Below, in pieces: positions 35,421-48,735 of a stretch of 64,000 bases of DNA. The stretch is from Vespa crabro. Its lineage: Eukaryota; Arthropoda; Insecta; Hymenoptera; Vespidae. The position numbers and the translations under genes were made by a program. The notes beneath the pieces were generated by a model that ran no database searches, was not told the origin of the DNA, and was given only the letters and a program-made list of their open reading frames with translations. Within the stretch, counting starts at the first letter, position 1, and each line of letters opens with the position of its first letter. The stretch covers positions 3,967,501-4,031,500 of the forward strand of contig NC_060973.1 in NCBI RefSeq assembly GCF_910589235.1. Reading direction: 5' to 3'.

Positions 35421-36280
35421 TTAACTTGATAGATATTTTCATTTTTTTTTCTTTCTTTCTTTTTTTTCTTTTTTTTTTTTTTTTAACTTTTTATTTTATT
35501 CACATAAGATGTTTCACTGTTGTTCGTTTTTGAAAATATATAAAATTAAATCATAAAATTGTTTTTTAAATAATTTTTTCTTATTCTTTTTTTCTGTTTA
35601 TTTTTTTCTTTCTTTCTTTTATGTTTTTATTTTTTCTCACGAAGAGAACTACCTAACTGTTGCTGCAAATGGTGAAATTTGCATTGTTCGCAAATTAAAT
35701 GCAACGTAAGGATCGTATATATTCAAAGATTATATTCGTTATTTTGGTAACCATGAAAAATAATTTTACGATTATTTTCGAGTTATATGACGCGAAGAGA
35801 TTTAATAAGAGTGCCATAAGTAAATGATTGTTTCGAATCACCGAACTTCTCATTGTTTTGTTTTAATAATAGATAAGAATTAGATTAAAATTATATTATG
35901 TTATATATTCATTATATATTTATATGATATAATATAAAATATTTATTTGTATACGATAAAGTGTATTATAAAAGTTTTGTTTTAAACGAAATTAAAAAAT
36001 AATGTGTAAGAAAAAAAAAGCTTTTTTAAAGTAACATTATATATAGCGCATATAGAAGGAGAAAAGTAAAACATGCGTGATAAAGAATCGCGAGGAATAA
36101 TCAGGACGAGGAGAGGTCGATATTCGTTCCAGAAAATGTGAAGTATACGAAGGAGCTGGCGCCCGTCTGGCAATAGTCTAGCAGTCTAGCCAATAACAAA
36201 GCTTTTGACGAATTATAGGTTAAAAAGATCTTTCCATTAAATTTTTATTTGAAACAGTCTAATTCTTATTTTATATAAGG

Positions 36281-36322
<42 letters not shown>

Positions 36323-36323
<1 letters not shown>

Positions 36324-36591
36324 TGGATTGATAAGTAAATAATGTTAGAAATTTTCAATAGTTTATATTCTAAATTAAATAATATTATAAATGTTTTTAT
36401 TTGATAATAATAATTGAATAATAATAATTGAATAATATTTTTTATTGAAAATGTTTAGTAATTTATATTTAAATAAATAACACAGTATTGTATTTTATAT
36501 AAAAAAACAATGGTATCTTATATCGAAATAAATAATATTATTTCGTATACAGTATTTTGTTTATTAAAAATTCCGACATTACTTATTGACC

Positions 36592-36598
<7 letters not shown>
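36323..36598 (+). mobile_element. Mariner-like MITE, 276 bp
   Basis: The left end TTGGATTGATAAGTAAATAA and right end (complement TTGGATTGGTCAATAAGTAA) form terminal inverted repeats of about 35 bases with small gaps, bounded by TA on both sides within (TA)n tracts. The TIR resembles insect mariner ends (TTGGGTTGG-CAAYTAAGTAAT type). The inside is AT-rich with no transposase frame, so it is a non-autonomous element. Confidence 0.75.

Positions 36599-36657
<59 letters not shown>
36599..36657. repeat. (TA)n microsatellite
   Basis: Pure TA tract immediately right of the MITE. Confidence 0.9.
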
Positions 36658-36660
<3 letters not shown>

Positions 36661-37561
36661 ATGTTTGATTACATATTATTTTAATTTACATAAATATGAC
36701 GGTAATAAAGGTTATAACTTATTTTAAATAACGTTATAATAATTTCTATTATAGGCATCATAATAATTATCGTTATACATAATTAACACAGGATTATTAA
36801 TAATTCCATTCATTTCCATTAATTGCAATTTGTGGACTTCATGATTGGATGCATTTAATATAATGAATCGAAATGATAAGGGTCAGAACGCACTATCGAT
36901 TAATAAATTCGTTGATATTACACAGCTCCTTTTCAGATAAGTAATTATTGTAAATTCTAAATACACAAAGTTCTTTGTTTCTCCTGTTATCATTCGTTCT
37001 TATTTTTTATAACAATAGATTTCAGGTTATAAAGTAAAAAAAAAGAAAGAAAAAATAAAACAAGAGAATTAAAACGATTACGAAACATGTGTTTCGAAGG
37101 ATCAACGTCTTTCTAATACGCAAAATATTATTAAAACATAAAATTTAAAATAAATTAACGAATTATAAACAATATATACGATGTATCAAAGATTTAAATT
37201 TTGTTAACAACTATTAAAACCACTTATAATTAATTTTCATCTTATCATATCCATTGTATTTCTCTATCGCTTTACAATCATATCGCTCATCTGTTCTATA
37301 TAAAAATATATGTAGGAAAGTTTTAGAAACGATTATAAAAGATCGAAGTAGAAAAAGTGAAAAGGAAAAAAAAAAAGAAGGATAAAAAAGAAAAGAATCT
37401 GAAGAAAACTTTACAGTGATAAAGATGGCGCCACTATTAACGGATATGGGGGAAAAAGCCCGATGTATATAGAAATGTGTGTGTGCGCGTGTGTGTGCGT
37501 GCGTGTAATAGAAAAGAAAGAGATAGAAAATGATAGAGTAAGAACGAGTATAAGTTAGAGG

Positions 37562-37605
<44 letters not shown>

Positions 37606-37639
37606 GGATGAGCGCAAAACCGTTGGCGCATATCACGTA

Positions 37640-37877
37640 GGAGGTTATAACTTTTGAGTAAGCCTGTAGGACGAATCGGAGCTTTTAGTAGTGGTGGTAG
37701 TAGTAATAATAGTAGTAGTGTAGTAGAGTATTCGTGCAACGAAGGGCAGGGTCGTCGGCAGAGAACGTCGTCAGTACGCCCCGTGTCGTCGACGTGAGTC
37801 CTTCGTGCTTTCGGGGGTTGCTCGTGAAAATTCTATTCTCTCTCTCTCTCTTTTACACATACACAGATAGACATACG

Positions 37878-37922
<45 letters not shown>

Positions 37923-38560
37923 TCAGCTACTCGTGCTGAGTCTCGTGCCGGTGGAATCAACGTACCTTCCCCTTTTCGAGTATGTTGGAGCCGATCCTGT
38001 CTTTCCTATTCTTCCTATAGCTTGACCGTATAGCCCTTGAGTAAGATAAAAGAAAAAAACAAAAAAAAAAAGAGGTGTGATAAAGAGATAAGGAATGTGT
38101 TAGGGTCGAAGGGGGAAAAAAGAAGACAGGTTCTGAAGTGTCCTCGAAGCAAATAAAAAAAGAAAGAAAAGAAAACAAAAGAAAAAAATAAAATAAAGTA
38201 ACAAGAAAGAGAAGGATATGTGAAGAGGAGAGTAAGTAATAAGGGATGATAAGTAAGCACATGCCGCGTCGTGGCCATTGACCTTCGAGGACGAACGAAA
38301 GGAGTGGAAAAAAAAAGAAAAACAATATCGTGACGGAAGATTATTGAGTATTGTTCGACAAGGAGAAAGGAGAAGAAAGGGGGGGGAGGAGGTACGTTCG
38401 TTCGCATCACATCGTCGCATCACATCGTCACATTAGTCGTCGTTGTCGTCATTCGTTGTCGTCGTCGTCTTCCTGACTGAATACACTACACAGTTTCGCG
38501 ATTCGGTCCGATCGACTTTTTTTTTAGGTTATCTCACAACGTAGATTTATATTTATCGGA
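37640..38560 (+). promoter_or_regulatory. Candidate promoter and 5' UTR region of the MGCNTSKES gene
   Basis: Several CpG-rich patches lie here (37735-37830, 37925-38000, 38255-38300, 38385-38520), with an initiator-like TCAGTA at 37771 and a donor-like GTGAGT at 37794. They sit within 1.3 kb upstream of the coding exon. A (TA)n run (37888-37920) and long A-rich stretches interrupt them. Exact start sites cannot be set from sequence alone. Confidence 0.35.
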
Positions 38561-38866
38561 TATATAATAAAATTTTTAGATAATTTTATTAAGACATATT
38601 TATTATTATTATTATTATTATTATTTTATATATATTTTATATATATTATTATTATATCATGGATGTTAACTGGTGAGCCGATTTGACGAGTATAGTCAAA
38701 GGATAAAGGGGGAGAGTACAGTCGTGAAACGGGGAGTGTCGCCGGTAGTCGGTCGAAAGGGAGGAGGAGGAAAAGAAGGAGGAGGAGGTGGAGGTAGTGG
38801 TGGAGGAGGTGGTGGTTGGTGGTGGACGAAAAGGAAAAGAATAATTTGAAGGGTGAAAAAAGGAGG

Positions 38867-38873
<7 letters not shown>

Positions 38874-38916
<43 letters not shown>
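38874..38916 (+). repeat. (GA)n in the leader of the MGCNTSKES exon
   Basis: GA dinucleotide run followed by AAG-rich purines up to the start codon. On the transcript strand this gives an almost pure purine leader of about 90 bases. Confidence 0.9.
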
Positions 38917-38919
<3 letters not shown>

Positions 38920-38947
38920 AAGAAAGAAGAAGAAGAAAAAGAAGAAA

Positions 38948-39020
38948 ATGGGCTGCAACACGAGCAAGGAAAGCGTCCAGCCAGCTGCTGAGGAAGCGAA
39001 AGAAGATGTCAAGAATGGAG
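38948..39020 (+). CDS. First coding exon of an N-myristoylated protein (MGCNTSKES...), rest outside window
   Basis: An ATG in ideal context (gaaaATGG) starts MGCNTSKESVQPAAEEAKED, followed by VKNG and a phase-1 GTGAGT donor at 39021, giving 24 complete codons plus one base. Gly2-Cys3 with Ser/Thr at position 5-6 is the canonical N-myristoyltransferase signal with an adjacent palmitoylation cysteine, so the product is expected on membranes. The leader is a purine-rich tract with (GA)n immediately upstream. No other ATG precedes it in frame. No continuing exon was found in the remaining 25 kb, so a very long first intron is likely. The N-terminus recalls the insect igloo/neuromodulin-like IQ proteins, but that is a memory-based guess and no IQ motif is seen here. 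Confidence 0.65.
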
Positions 39021-39327
39021 GTGAGTTACTTCGTCTTTCTTTTTCTCTTTTTCTTTTATTTCTTTTATTTTCTTTCTTTCTGCGCCTCTCTCTCTCTCTC
39101 TCTCTCTCTCTCCCCGTTTCTTTCTTTCTCTTCTTGATTTCATTATTTTTATATCTTTTCATCGCGAACATGCAATTTCTTCGTTGAGAGAGGTTAAGTC
39201 TGGCTTGTGTCTAGATTACTACCCCCACCACCTAACCGTTCCGTCTGCTCCAACTTTTTTTTTCTTTCTTTTGGCTTTTACAGCTCGTCTTATTTATTAT
39301 TTATTATTGAGATGTTATTTGATAAAG

Positions 39328-39375
<48 letters not shown>

Positions 39376-39662
39376 AAGAGAAAGAAGAGAAGGAGAACTT
39401 GTATAAATTACAAGGACGAATCGTTTCGTTTTATCGTTTTTGCTAAGTGTTCTTAGAAATGGCGACTATGATAGATCGTAATCGAAACTATTGATCGTTC
39501 GTTTTAACTTGTTTATTGAAGGAGAAGAAGAAGAATAATATGATTAATATATATACGATAATATTCGTACGAGGTTAATCGATATAATTCGTTGAAGAAG
39601 AGGATGACCGAAATTTTTTTACTTATTCATTTTGTTAACTTAGCTTTTCGTATGTATATCTG

Positions 39663-39718
<56 letters not shown>

Positions 39719-39721
<3 letters not shown>

Positions 39722-39824
39722 AGTTGATCAATAAGCAATCTTGAAATTTGTTGCAAAAAATATCGAATATACAGTGTTGTATATTTAGATGGAAAATTCT
39801 AATATTATTTATTGGTCAATCCAA
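39719..39824 (+). mobile_element. Mariner-like MITE, 106 bp
   Basis: Ends TTGAGTTGATCAATAAGCAA and (complement) TTGGATTGACCAATAAATAA form a TIR of about 30 bases related to the element at 36323-36598. It is flanked by TA and sits at the edge of a (TA)n tract (39668-39718). No coding capacity. Confidence 0.75.
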
Positions 39825-40399
39825 TATATATTTGATATATAGACTTTTAAATGTATGTATGCGTTCATTCATATATGCATTAATGTAAGGAGAAAAGTGT
39901 TGGTGAAAGAATAGTAATAAGGTACGGTAAGTAATATATAAGTCAATCTTAAAGAAAAATATCTCGGAAAGAATAAGAAAAAGTAAAGGAATAATAAAAG
40001 TCGAAAAAGTCCGAAGGTCGTTGAAGAAAGAAGGGAAGGTATGGGAATATATAGGGTGTCTGAAGTCGGCGTGTCTCGTTCAAACGGGCCTTAGCTCTGT
40101 CATGTATGACAGAATGTCGATATAATAAACGACGGCACGGTTCACAGTTCGTGGCATGCTCGTCAAGCTTCGTGATCAACAGGATGCGTTAATTTAGCTT
40201 TGTAATTTTAGACAAAGAGACCTACACTTACGTATTATAAATTAAACTCTCCGATGGACGTCTAATTGAAAGGTATTATTTTTCAACGATACTAATTATT
40301 AACTTAATGAGTATGTAGATATTATGTTTTATGTATATGTTTTATATATATATATATTATGTCATGCAATCTAAAGGATGGGTTAATCATTTTTGAATC

Positions 40400-40930
40400 T
40401 TTCAGAAATTATGCGAGTTAAATTCTAATTTTGTTAAGTAATTTCTTATTTTATAGTATCCAAATCTTATTGCATAAAAAATGATCCAATGGTCTTTGGC
40501 TATTTTAAAAATTACGAGAGTTAACTTCAAGTTTTACTTCGAGCAAATTTTTATTTAATATATTTCAGAGTAATATCGTAATTATTGGATCATTCCATAT
40601 ATTATAAATGTGCGATTCTACTTGACGAATTTAAATTATCATTTGAGCTGTATTATACAGGATAATGCAATAATTATTAATGATTTAATTAATTTCAGAG
40701 AAACTGTTAGAACTGTTTAAATTTTCTAAAACAAACTTTGGTATATGATAAATAAAAATTTTTTTCTTTTTTATTTATGAATAGGATGCTACAATAATAT
40801 TACAATATTTTAGAAACTATGAAAGTTTAATCCAAGTTTTATTAACCGAACTTTTTATCTAACATATTTAAATTTATGTTCATAATTATTGAACTACGTT
40901 GTATATTGCAAATGTGTGATAAAGTATCTA
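40400..40930 (+). repeat. Diverged tandem duplication with an 11 bp inverted repeat
   Basis: Blocks at about 40506-40616 and 40806-40922 share the order AA(A/C)TA(C/T)GA, AAGTTTTA, TTTTTAT, ATATTT, TAATTATTG and AAATGTG(C/T)GAT, roughly 300 bases apart. Within the first block AATGATCCAAT (40480-40490) and ATTGGATCATT (40584-40594) are perfect inverted repeats. Confidence 0.5.
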
Positions 40931-40934
40931 TTAA

Positions 40935-40972
<38 letters not shown>

Positions 40973-41617
40973 CATAGAATATCATGGAAACTCATTATAT
41001 ATAAAAAATCTTTCAGAGAAATATATGAAAGAAAAAAAATGACGATAAAAATCTTGAAATTCATTCTTGAGATATTATTATCGAGATATCTCAAAAACCT
41101 TTTGGTATAAATACAATGTTTTAATTATCATGCTAATACGAAATTTCTTCTTTGAAATTTTCTTTATTTGTTTTTTAAAATTTTACCGATCGTAACAAAA
41201 CTTTGATGTTTTTACGATCCACGGGTGAATTACGACGTAACGCAATCTTAATGCGATCATCTCGTGAGATAAATAGCACGGGTGAGCTCTTCTACACGCT
41301 CGTATAGGACTGTTTTTTCTTTTTTTTTTTCTTTTTGAGAGAGAAAACGTTTTGATGACTCATCCCATCACCCCACCGTAGGAACTCTTCCTTCTCGATC
41401 TATCGATCACATCTCAATACGTATTCATTTATCTATCCGAAGAAAATCATGTAAAAAAGTATTTTGTAAGCCATATTTCACGTCAGACACCATATATAGA
41501 TATATAGCAGAGTTTCAAATTTTCCATCAACGATGTATCCAAAAACATAAAGTTTATTTGCAAAGGGGATTGCATATAGTGATGACCATATATATATATA
41601 TATATATAGGTATATAG

Positions 41618-41620
<3 letters not shown>

Positions 41621-41674
<54 letters not shown>
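41621..41674. repeat. (CA)n microsatellite, 27 units
   Basis: Uninterrupted CA dinucleotide tract preceded by a TA tract (41590-41608). Confidence 0.95.
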
Positions 41675-41678
<4 letters not shown>

Positions 41679-43003
41679 TATAGATGCATTTCGAAAATGT
41701 ATTGACATGAGAGTAATTGCGTTTGCGATTTTGATGCACGTGCACTGATTTCAATTACTTATTGATGTTGAAATTGGACGAACGATAACACAAAAATGTT
41801 ATAAACGAAAATAGCTCGATCGGATTTGTTAATATTCCTCTGTCGAATATTGGATTCGATAAAGAAAGAAGACAAAAAAAAGCTCCATTACTTTGAAACA
41901 TTTCAAATAAATTCGAATAATTGATTAAAAAAATGAATATGCTTTATGAAAATCAATGTCCCTAGGTGATTTTAAAAATGGATTACTTTTTTTTTTCTAG
42001 TTTTTAAGCTAACTTTTCCTTTTCTTTTTTTTTTTCTTTCTTATTATAGATTGTAAAACTACAAGAGCTTAGACAGTTCTTTTTTTATTTTTTTATTTTT
42101 TTATTTCTTTTTTTTTCATTCGTTCATAATTCCTAATATTATTCGATTTAACGTATAATTTATGTATAAGTCATTGATAAGAGTGTGTAATATTGAAAAG
42201 ACATTCATGCATTCTTACAGACAAAAAGTTCGCGTGACCATCCAACGTATTCTGACTAAAATAGGTTAATGACCCAATCTTACACTTACTTGGCTATATA
42301 ACACGTGGTTTGTCAAGAGTGAACAAGGTGATTGTGGAGACATTTACTCGTTTTAGACATCGTTCTAAGTTATTATAGGCGAATCGACGAAATCCTGTTC
42401 GTCGAACTCGTAAACTTTAGCGGATCCTGCTGACGTTCAAGATTCTATTGGATGTATCCAGTATGTTCATAGTATATACATACATACATAGTAAATACAT
42501 AAATGGTATACATATATACGTACATACGTACATACGTACATACGTACATATATAGAAACGTAGAACGTTTTGTGCTAGAACGACTTTTATCCAGATATTT
42601 CCTCGTTGAAATTGTTATCCTAGTATAGATACCTACATATCGGCATATCGATTTATCGACGTAATCGTACTACACTTCGAGATTGAAAACCGATAGAGAC
42701 ACTTTATTCGATATACCATGTAGAATAAGGAATTTTTTCTTCGAAAATCAAATCCCCTTCCCCTGGATGTTTATATGCAAAGAATAGTAATCCTAACGTA
42801 GGCGTATACAAAAATTATACATTGGACGTCTTATTGCTTTATTTTTTCTTTTTTTCTTTTTCTTTTTCTTTTTTTTTTTTCATTCGTAAGAAAATTGCAT
42901 TTTCCAAGTAAATCGAATTGTACCATTTATTCAAGGAAAAATGTTGCAATTTTATCTCAATTTAAATAAAAACTTTCCTTAATAAAATTTATATGAATAT
43001 AAC

Positions 43004-43049
<46 letters not shown>

Positions 43050-43493
43050 TGTTACACAGATGCAAGTACATAGATTGAATAAAATAAAATATATAAAAAG
43101 AGAAAAAAAATGTATATTTAATGTATATATGAATAGATTAAGTCAGATAATATGCGATTATATGAGATAGGACAATCTCATTTCATTCTATTTCTCTTAT
43201 AAGAACCACATATAAATCATTAATCGTCTCTTTTATTCCTTTTGAAAAGTACTCACGTATCACGTTGAATAAGTAATTATTTCTCGTAAGTACAAGGCTA
43301 AGAGTACCAGAGTGATAGTTAAGCTAATGAAAAGTTCTGTCTTCCGTGCTGATTTCCTCCTTTTAAAATCGACTTTTCTTTATTCTTCTCACTCAAACTT
43401 ACCCTATCTTGTTTTAAACCTTGAAGTTTTCTAACGAAGGACGATTATCATGAAACAGTTTGGTACGATCTATAGATCGTAATTACAATCTAG

Positions 43494-43541
<48 letters not shown>

Positions 43542-45226
43542 CATATCGAGGATAATATTATTGCGATTTGAAATAAAAACTTTTCTTTTTACAACAATTA
43601 AAAATATTCGAGAAATATTTCAAACAAAATTGGATGATACAAATAAAATTGAGAATACGAAAAATGTATATGCAACGAAAGAATTATTTAAAAAATTTCT
43701 GATCCGAATATACATTGAAATACAACGTAAAAAAAAAAATAAAAAAAAGAAAAAAAAGACTGTCATAAAATGATTAGAAAAATGTTCTAAATCGAAGGAA
43801 AGCTCTTGGTACGTTCGAATAATCCATTGTTCGGTAGTAACATCCATCAGGAAGAAAAACCATAGGACAATGTTTATTCGATAAATCTCATTATCCGTAA
43901 ATCTTTCGTTCACGTAGACATTTTACACACACGAACGGACATTCAAGGAGAGTTTCCTTTCGATTACTTTGGAAGGGAACTAGCGCATTGACAAAAACAT
44001 ACGTATGTACGTTATCGTCAGTGAGTAAATTCCCGAACGAGCTCTTTTTACGGTTATTTACGTTCTACTATTTGCGCTTCAATATTACCTACTCATTTAT
44101 TTACCCATCTTTTTCGTTTTCTTCCTTTTCCATTATTTTTAATAAACCACATGTCGATAATCCATCGACATATTAGGTTTATCGAAAAATTTTCTTCATT
44201 TTCCTTACAATTACTTTTGAAATTAATGGAGAAATATATTTTTTTCTTTTTTAATTATTTTTAAATTGAAACAATATTTTTTTTTTTACATATAAAAAAT
44301 TTGATTAATAATAGTTTGATTAAAAGAAGTTGATTAATAATATTTTATTATTATTATTATTTTCATATAATTTATATTTTAATTTGATACAAAGCAATCA
44401 TTCGTTAATAATCTCATAAAATTCGATACTTTTAAAGGATTAGAAATAAGAGGATTTAAATGATCAATGTACGTCATAATTTAAAAATAACTATTTCTTA
44501 TTTTATGAGGTGTAAATATAAATGTGATCGATAAGAAGACGATTTGTTAACGAGATCTCGACGACAAATGGATGAAATGGTCTTGGCAAAAGACCGATAA
44601 TACTGAATTTAAATTAGCGAGAGGATATCGAGGTTCGAGAGCTGCCAAATCGGTACGTGCGAGATTTGTTTCGGTAACAAGAACGAATCGATCGGTCTCC
44701 CACGTCCTGAGCAATTTTCTCTGAGTTAGGAAAAAGCCATATCAATTTATCTTTTCTAGACATCGTTGACCAATAACATTAGGTTTACGATATTACCTAA
44801 CTCAAACATATTTGATCTGACATACAGCATTACTTTATTTTTATATAACATCATTCTATTTATTATTTAAAATTATTTCCATCGTAATATTTACCATCAT
44901 ATTTTATTTATACATTTATTTATTTATTGAATGTTTTAATTAAAATGATACCGCATGTATCTTACCGTAATTTTTTTTTTTTCGATTGAAAAATCAAAAA
45001 TATGAGCACAATGTTTGATCTTCGCTCAAAATTCATATTCATGATAATAGGAAACGACGTTTACGTTCAGTACGATGTTAATAAACAATTTTCCGTGATC
45101 GATTATATGACCTTTATGAAAATTTTATGACGAAATTGTCCTTTCGAAAGTCGTATTAAAATTTGTATTCTTTGATCATAGGATCAATTTTAGAAGGATA
45201 ACATCATATCAACTTATATATATATG

Positions 45227-45281
<55 letters not shown>

Positions 45282-46249
45282 GTATATATATAGTAAATGT
45301 GCATAGCATCGTTTGGCACGCATACAATCATATGTATTTCGCGTTTAGATTGCGTGCATTCATGACCTCCTTCGCGACGTCGATGAAATACGTCGGTAAG
45401 TGTATGAATCCGGTAATAACGTGCCGGCATGCCGCTTTTTACGGAGTCCTCGTCAAAAATAACCGGAAGTCTGTCTAAAGGAAACTTGTTACGAGAAGCC
45501 ATTTTTATCGGTTAAAGTAGAAAATAATAAGGCAACCTCAAAAGCTTAACCTTTTCAATTAGATTTAAACGAAACAAATTTTCTTAATAATTTGTTCGTT
45601 GTTTTGTACATAAATATGTAGTTAAGCGAAATAAATTTTTTCGATTGATATCATTCTTTCAAAGAAGAAATTCGAAAAATTTTCGAGATCGTTTTATAGA
45701 TTATTTTTTTTTTAAAGAAACATAATCTCATTTCTTTTAATACGTCTATATATTTTTTTCTTCTAAATCTTTCTGATCCCTGTGTAATTCGTTTTTTAAA
45801 ATTTCTCCAATACGATAAGAACGTTCAATCATTATAAAATGTTGCCTATTCTTTTTTCTTTTTTGTTTTTTATATGTAATTTTTTTATTTCATTAAAAAT
45901 GTCCTAAAAAAAAAAAAAGAAATAAATAAAAAGAATGAAATTTCATCGAGAAAATATTCGTTTGGTTCGTATAAAAAAAATTGCATCAAACTTTTCTTTC
46001 AAGAGAAGAAAGTATAAAAAAGAAAGTATAAAAAGAAAGTCATTTGCGGGAAGTGTTCGAGCATAGAAAAAAAAAAACAAAAAAAAAAAAAAGAAAAAGA
46101 AAAGAAAAAGAGAAAAGAAAAGGTGGAAATTACGAAAATAAGTGACGCATACCATGGTTTATAGAAATGTTTGAGTTCGACGTGTTGCACCAGGTTCGAA
46201 ATTGCTGAGGATAAGTACCGTCAGGTGGTTGCAACTGTTGCAAATGTGC

Positions 46250-46331
<82 letters not shown>

Positions 46332-46335
46332 CTTT
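46250..46335. repeat. (CT)n microsatellite
   Basis: CT run with a few TTT interruptions; the source of SLSLSL frames. Confidence 0.9.
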
Positions 46336-46971
46336 TCTTTCTTCCTTTCTATTCATCATCTATTCTTCTTTGGTGGATCGATAGAACGAATCGCTCAAAG
46401 CGTCTGCGTTTGAAATTCTATCAATTCTATTTTATAATATAGTCGTATATTTTTATTCTGTTCGTAAAGAAATGATTTTTCTTGTCGTTGATCGAGTAAT
46501 CCTCGCTTGTTTCTCCTTAATTGTATTTTAATGAGAAAATCGATTAGAAATATCATTGAAATTTACTTTTTTATCATATTATATAGTAATCTTTTTATAC
46601 ATTACGTTCCAGTGCACAGAGTGGCTTGGAAATATCATATAAATTGTTTTTTTATCATCTTAAATATATGTTTTATTTCAAATTGAATTTCAATATGCGT
46701 CTGTCTGTCTGTATGTATGTATGTGTGTGTGTGTGTACTTGCACATTATGAACATGTTAGAAACTTTTTAAACATTATATAACCCTTTTTTTTTTTTATT
46801 TTATTTCAAATACATTCGAAACAACTTATCACATAATTCCAACACTTTCATGTTTGATAAGGTTAGCAAATATTAGATGAAGTTTCGTTCACTCGATTGG
46901 ATTCTAATCGGTTTACTTAATAGCCTTTTCCAACAAAATTGAGAGAACACGGCAAACTTATTAGTGCAGTA

Positions 46972-47004
<33 letters not shown>

Positions 47005-47310
47005 AAAAGAGATAGAGAGAGAGAGAGAGAGAGACGATGATTATATCACAGGATAGAATGAAAAGTTATCCTAGTAGTCCTAGCTTCTAGTCCGTAAGTT
47101 GACTCTACTTAAGTTTCACATTCACACGAAGAACTCGGTATCTATTGCAAATTTCTTCTTGTTTCTATTGCAAATAATATATTCAGCTTGATATGTATAT
47201 TTCGTGGGAACATTAATGTATTAGACGTATTATAATATATAGATATCTTCTTTGGGAATTAATTATATTCCAAAATGTAATGCGAGTCATATGATAACGT
47301 CAAATGAAGT

Positions 47311-47389
<79 letters not shown>

Positions 47390-48690
47390 AGGTATCCATT
47401 TTTCTTTTTTATCAAAAATTTATATTTTTATTATATATTACTTGAAAAGAAAAGAAAGTATTATGTATACCATTTTTATCATTATTTCAAAAATATCTAA
47501 TCAATAATCTCATCGTAGATCATCATTTTCAAAGAATTCATATCTTCTCATAATCTATTGAATGAAAGAATATCTTTTGAATTCCTATATCTATCAATTT
47601 AATTAACCTTTTTTTCTCGAATTAGCTTGGATTAATCATCGTTCGAATAGAGATATACGAAGAGACAGTTTTACGCGATATATCTTATGATAGATCAAAA
47701 AGATCGAACGATCGATCAACGGACTCGATCTGACAATAAGTAAAGTGAAGGGTCAGGGGTTAAAGGACGTTCACCCTGAACCACTGGAGATTCAGAAGTG
47801 TTACCGGCTAGTGCCGCCAGTTGGTAGATCAATAAACGAATGCCTAGCGAGCAGACGGTCTAAAGTCGAATGCCATTTAAATTGGTTTAATTGTTTATTA
47901 GTTTTATCTACTCGTTTTATATATTAGATATTTTATTTTATTGTTTTTTTATTTTTATTTTTATATGTTTTATCAAAGAGCCGAGAGATTCGAATAAACA
48001 AACAAATTATTTTTCTTTACTTGTAACAGCATAAGCTTATCTATAAACCCATTTAATCAACGATAAAGATCAAATTAATGTCAAATTATTTGAAAATAAA
48101 TTTTCATTTTTATAGCCTTCCGCACGATTGAACGTACACGTTTACACGTACATCACTGAACTCTACGGTAATACGAATGTTTCGAATGCAAACCAAGTCG
48201 GCATCTCACGATTATATACTTGAGAATATTGCTGTGTGTGCTTTTTAAATTTATCGCATTTCTTCGGAATCATTTCACATAGAATTAACTTCATAAATGT
48301 TGAGATTAATTCTAATCTTATGTGATTAATGGGAATTTAATTGTTTAATAAATTGAGAAATGGATAAATGATTTATAAATAACTTTTAATTATTCTAAAA
48401 AAATTATATTGTCAATTGTATTTTTCTTTCTATGTGTCTGTATGTGTATGCGGATTTTCTTTTATTTATATTTGAAATTGAATAACTTTTTTTAAACTTG
48501 ACAAAGCGTTATGAATTTTTGATTAGATGTAAAGAAATTCGTAAGATATATGAAGGATTGAATAGAAATAATTTTTGGTTCTTAGTAAAGTTAAAAATAC
48601 AAAAGAAAAATTTTTGATTTAGAAAAAGTGGTTCGATGTAAAAAAAAATATTCGAACATTTTTATGACATTCTCTGGATGTAATTATATA

Positions 48691-48735
<45 letters not shown>

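Noticed and set aside
38816..38947. N-terminal extension of the MGCNTSKES exon
   Set aside because: The upstream open frame has no ATG and is a translated purine repeat; myristoylation requires the ATG at 38948.
45209..45502. Minus-strand frame MASRNKFPLDRLP...
   Set aside because: Reasonable composition at first but ends in the (TA)n tract, with no homology recognised.
47745..47927. 60-codon frame MKGQGLKDVHPEP...
   Set aside because: No splice sites or recognisable motif; the patch is unique but coding use is unsupported.
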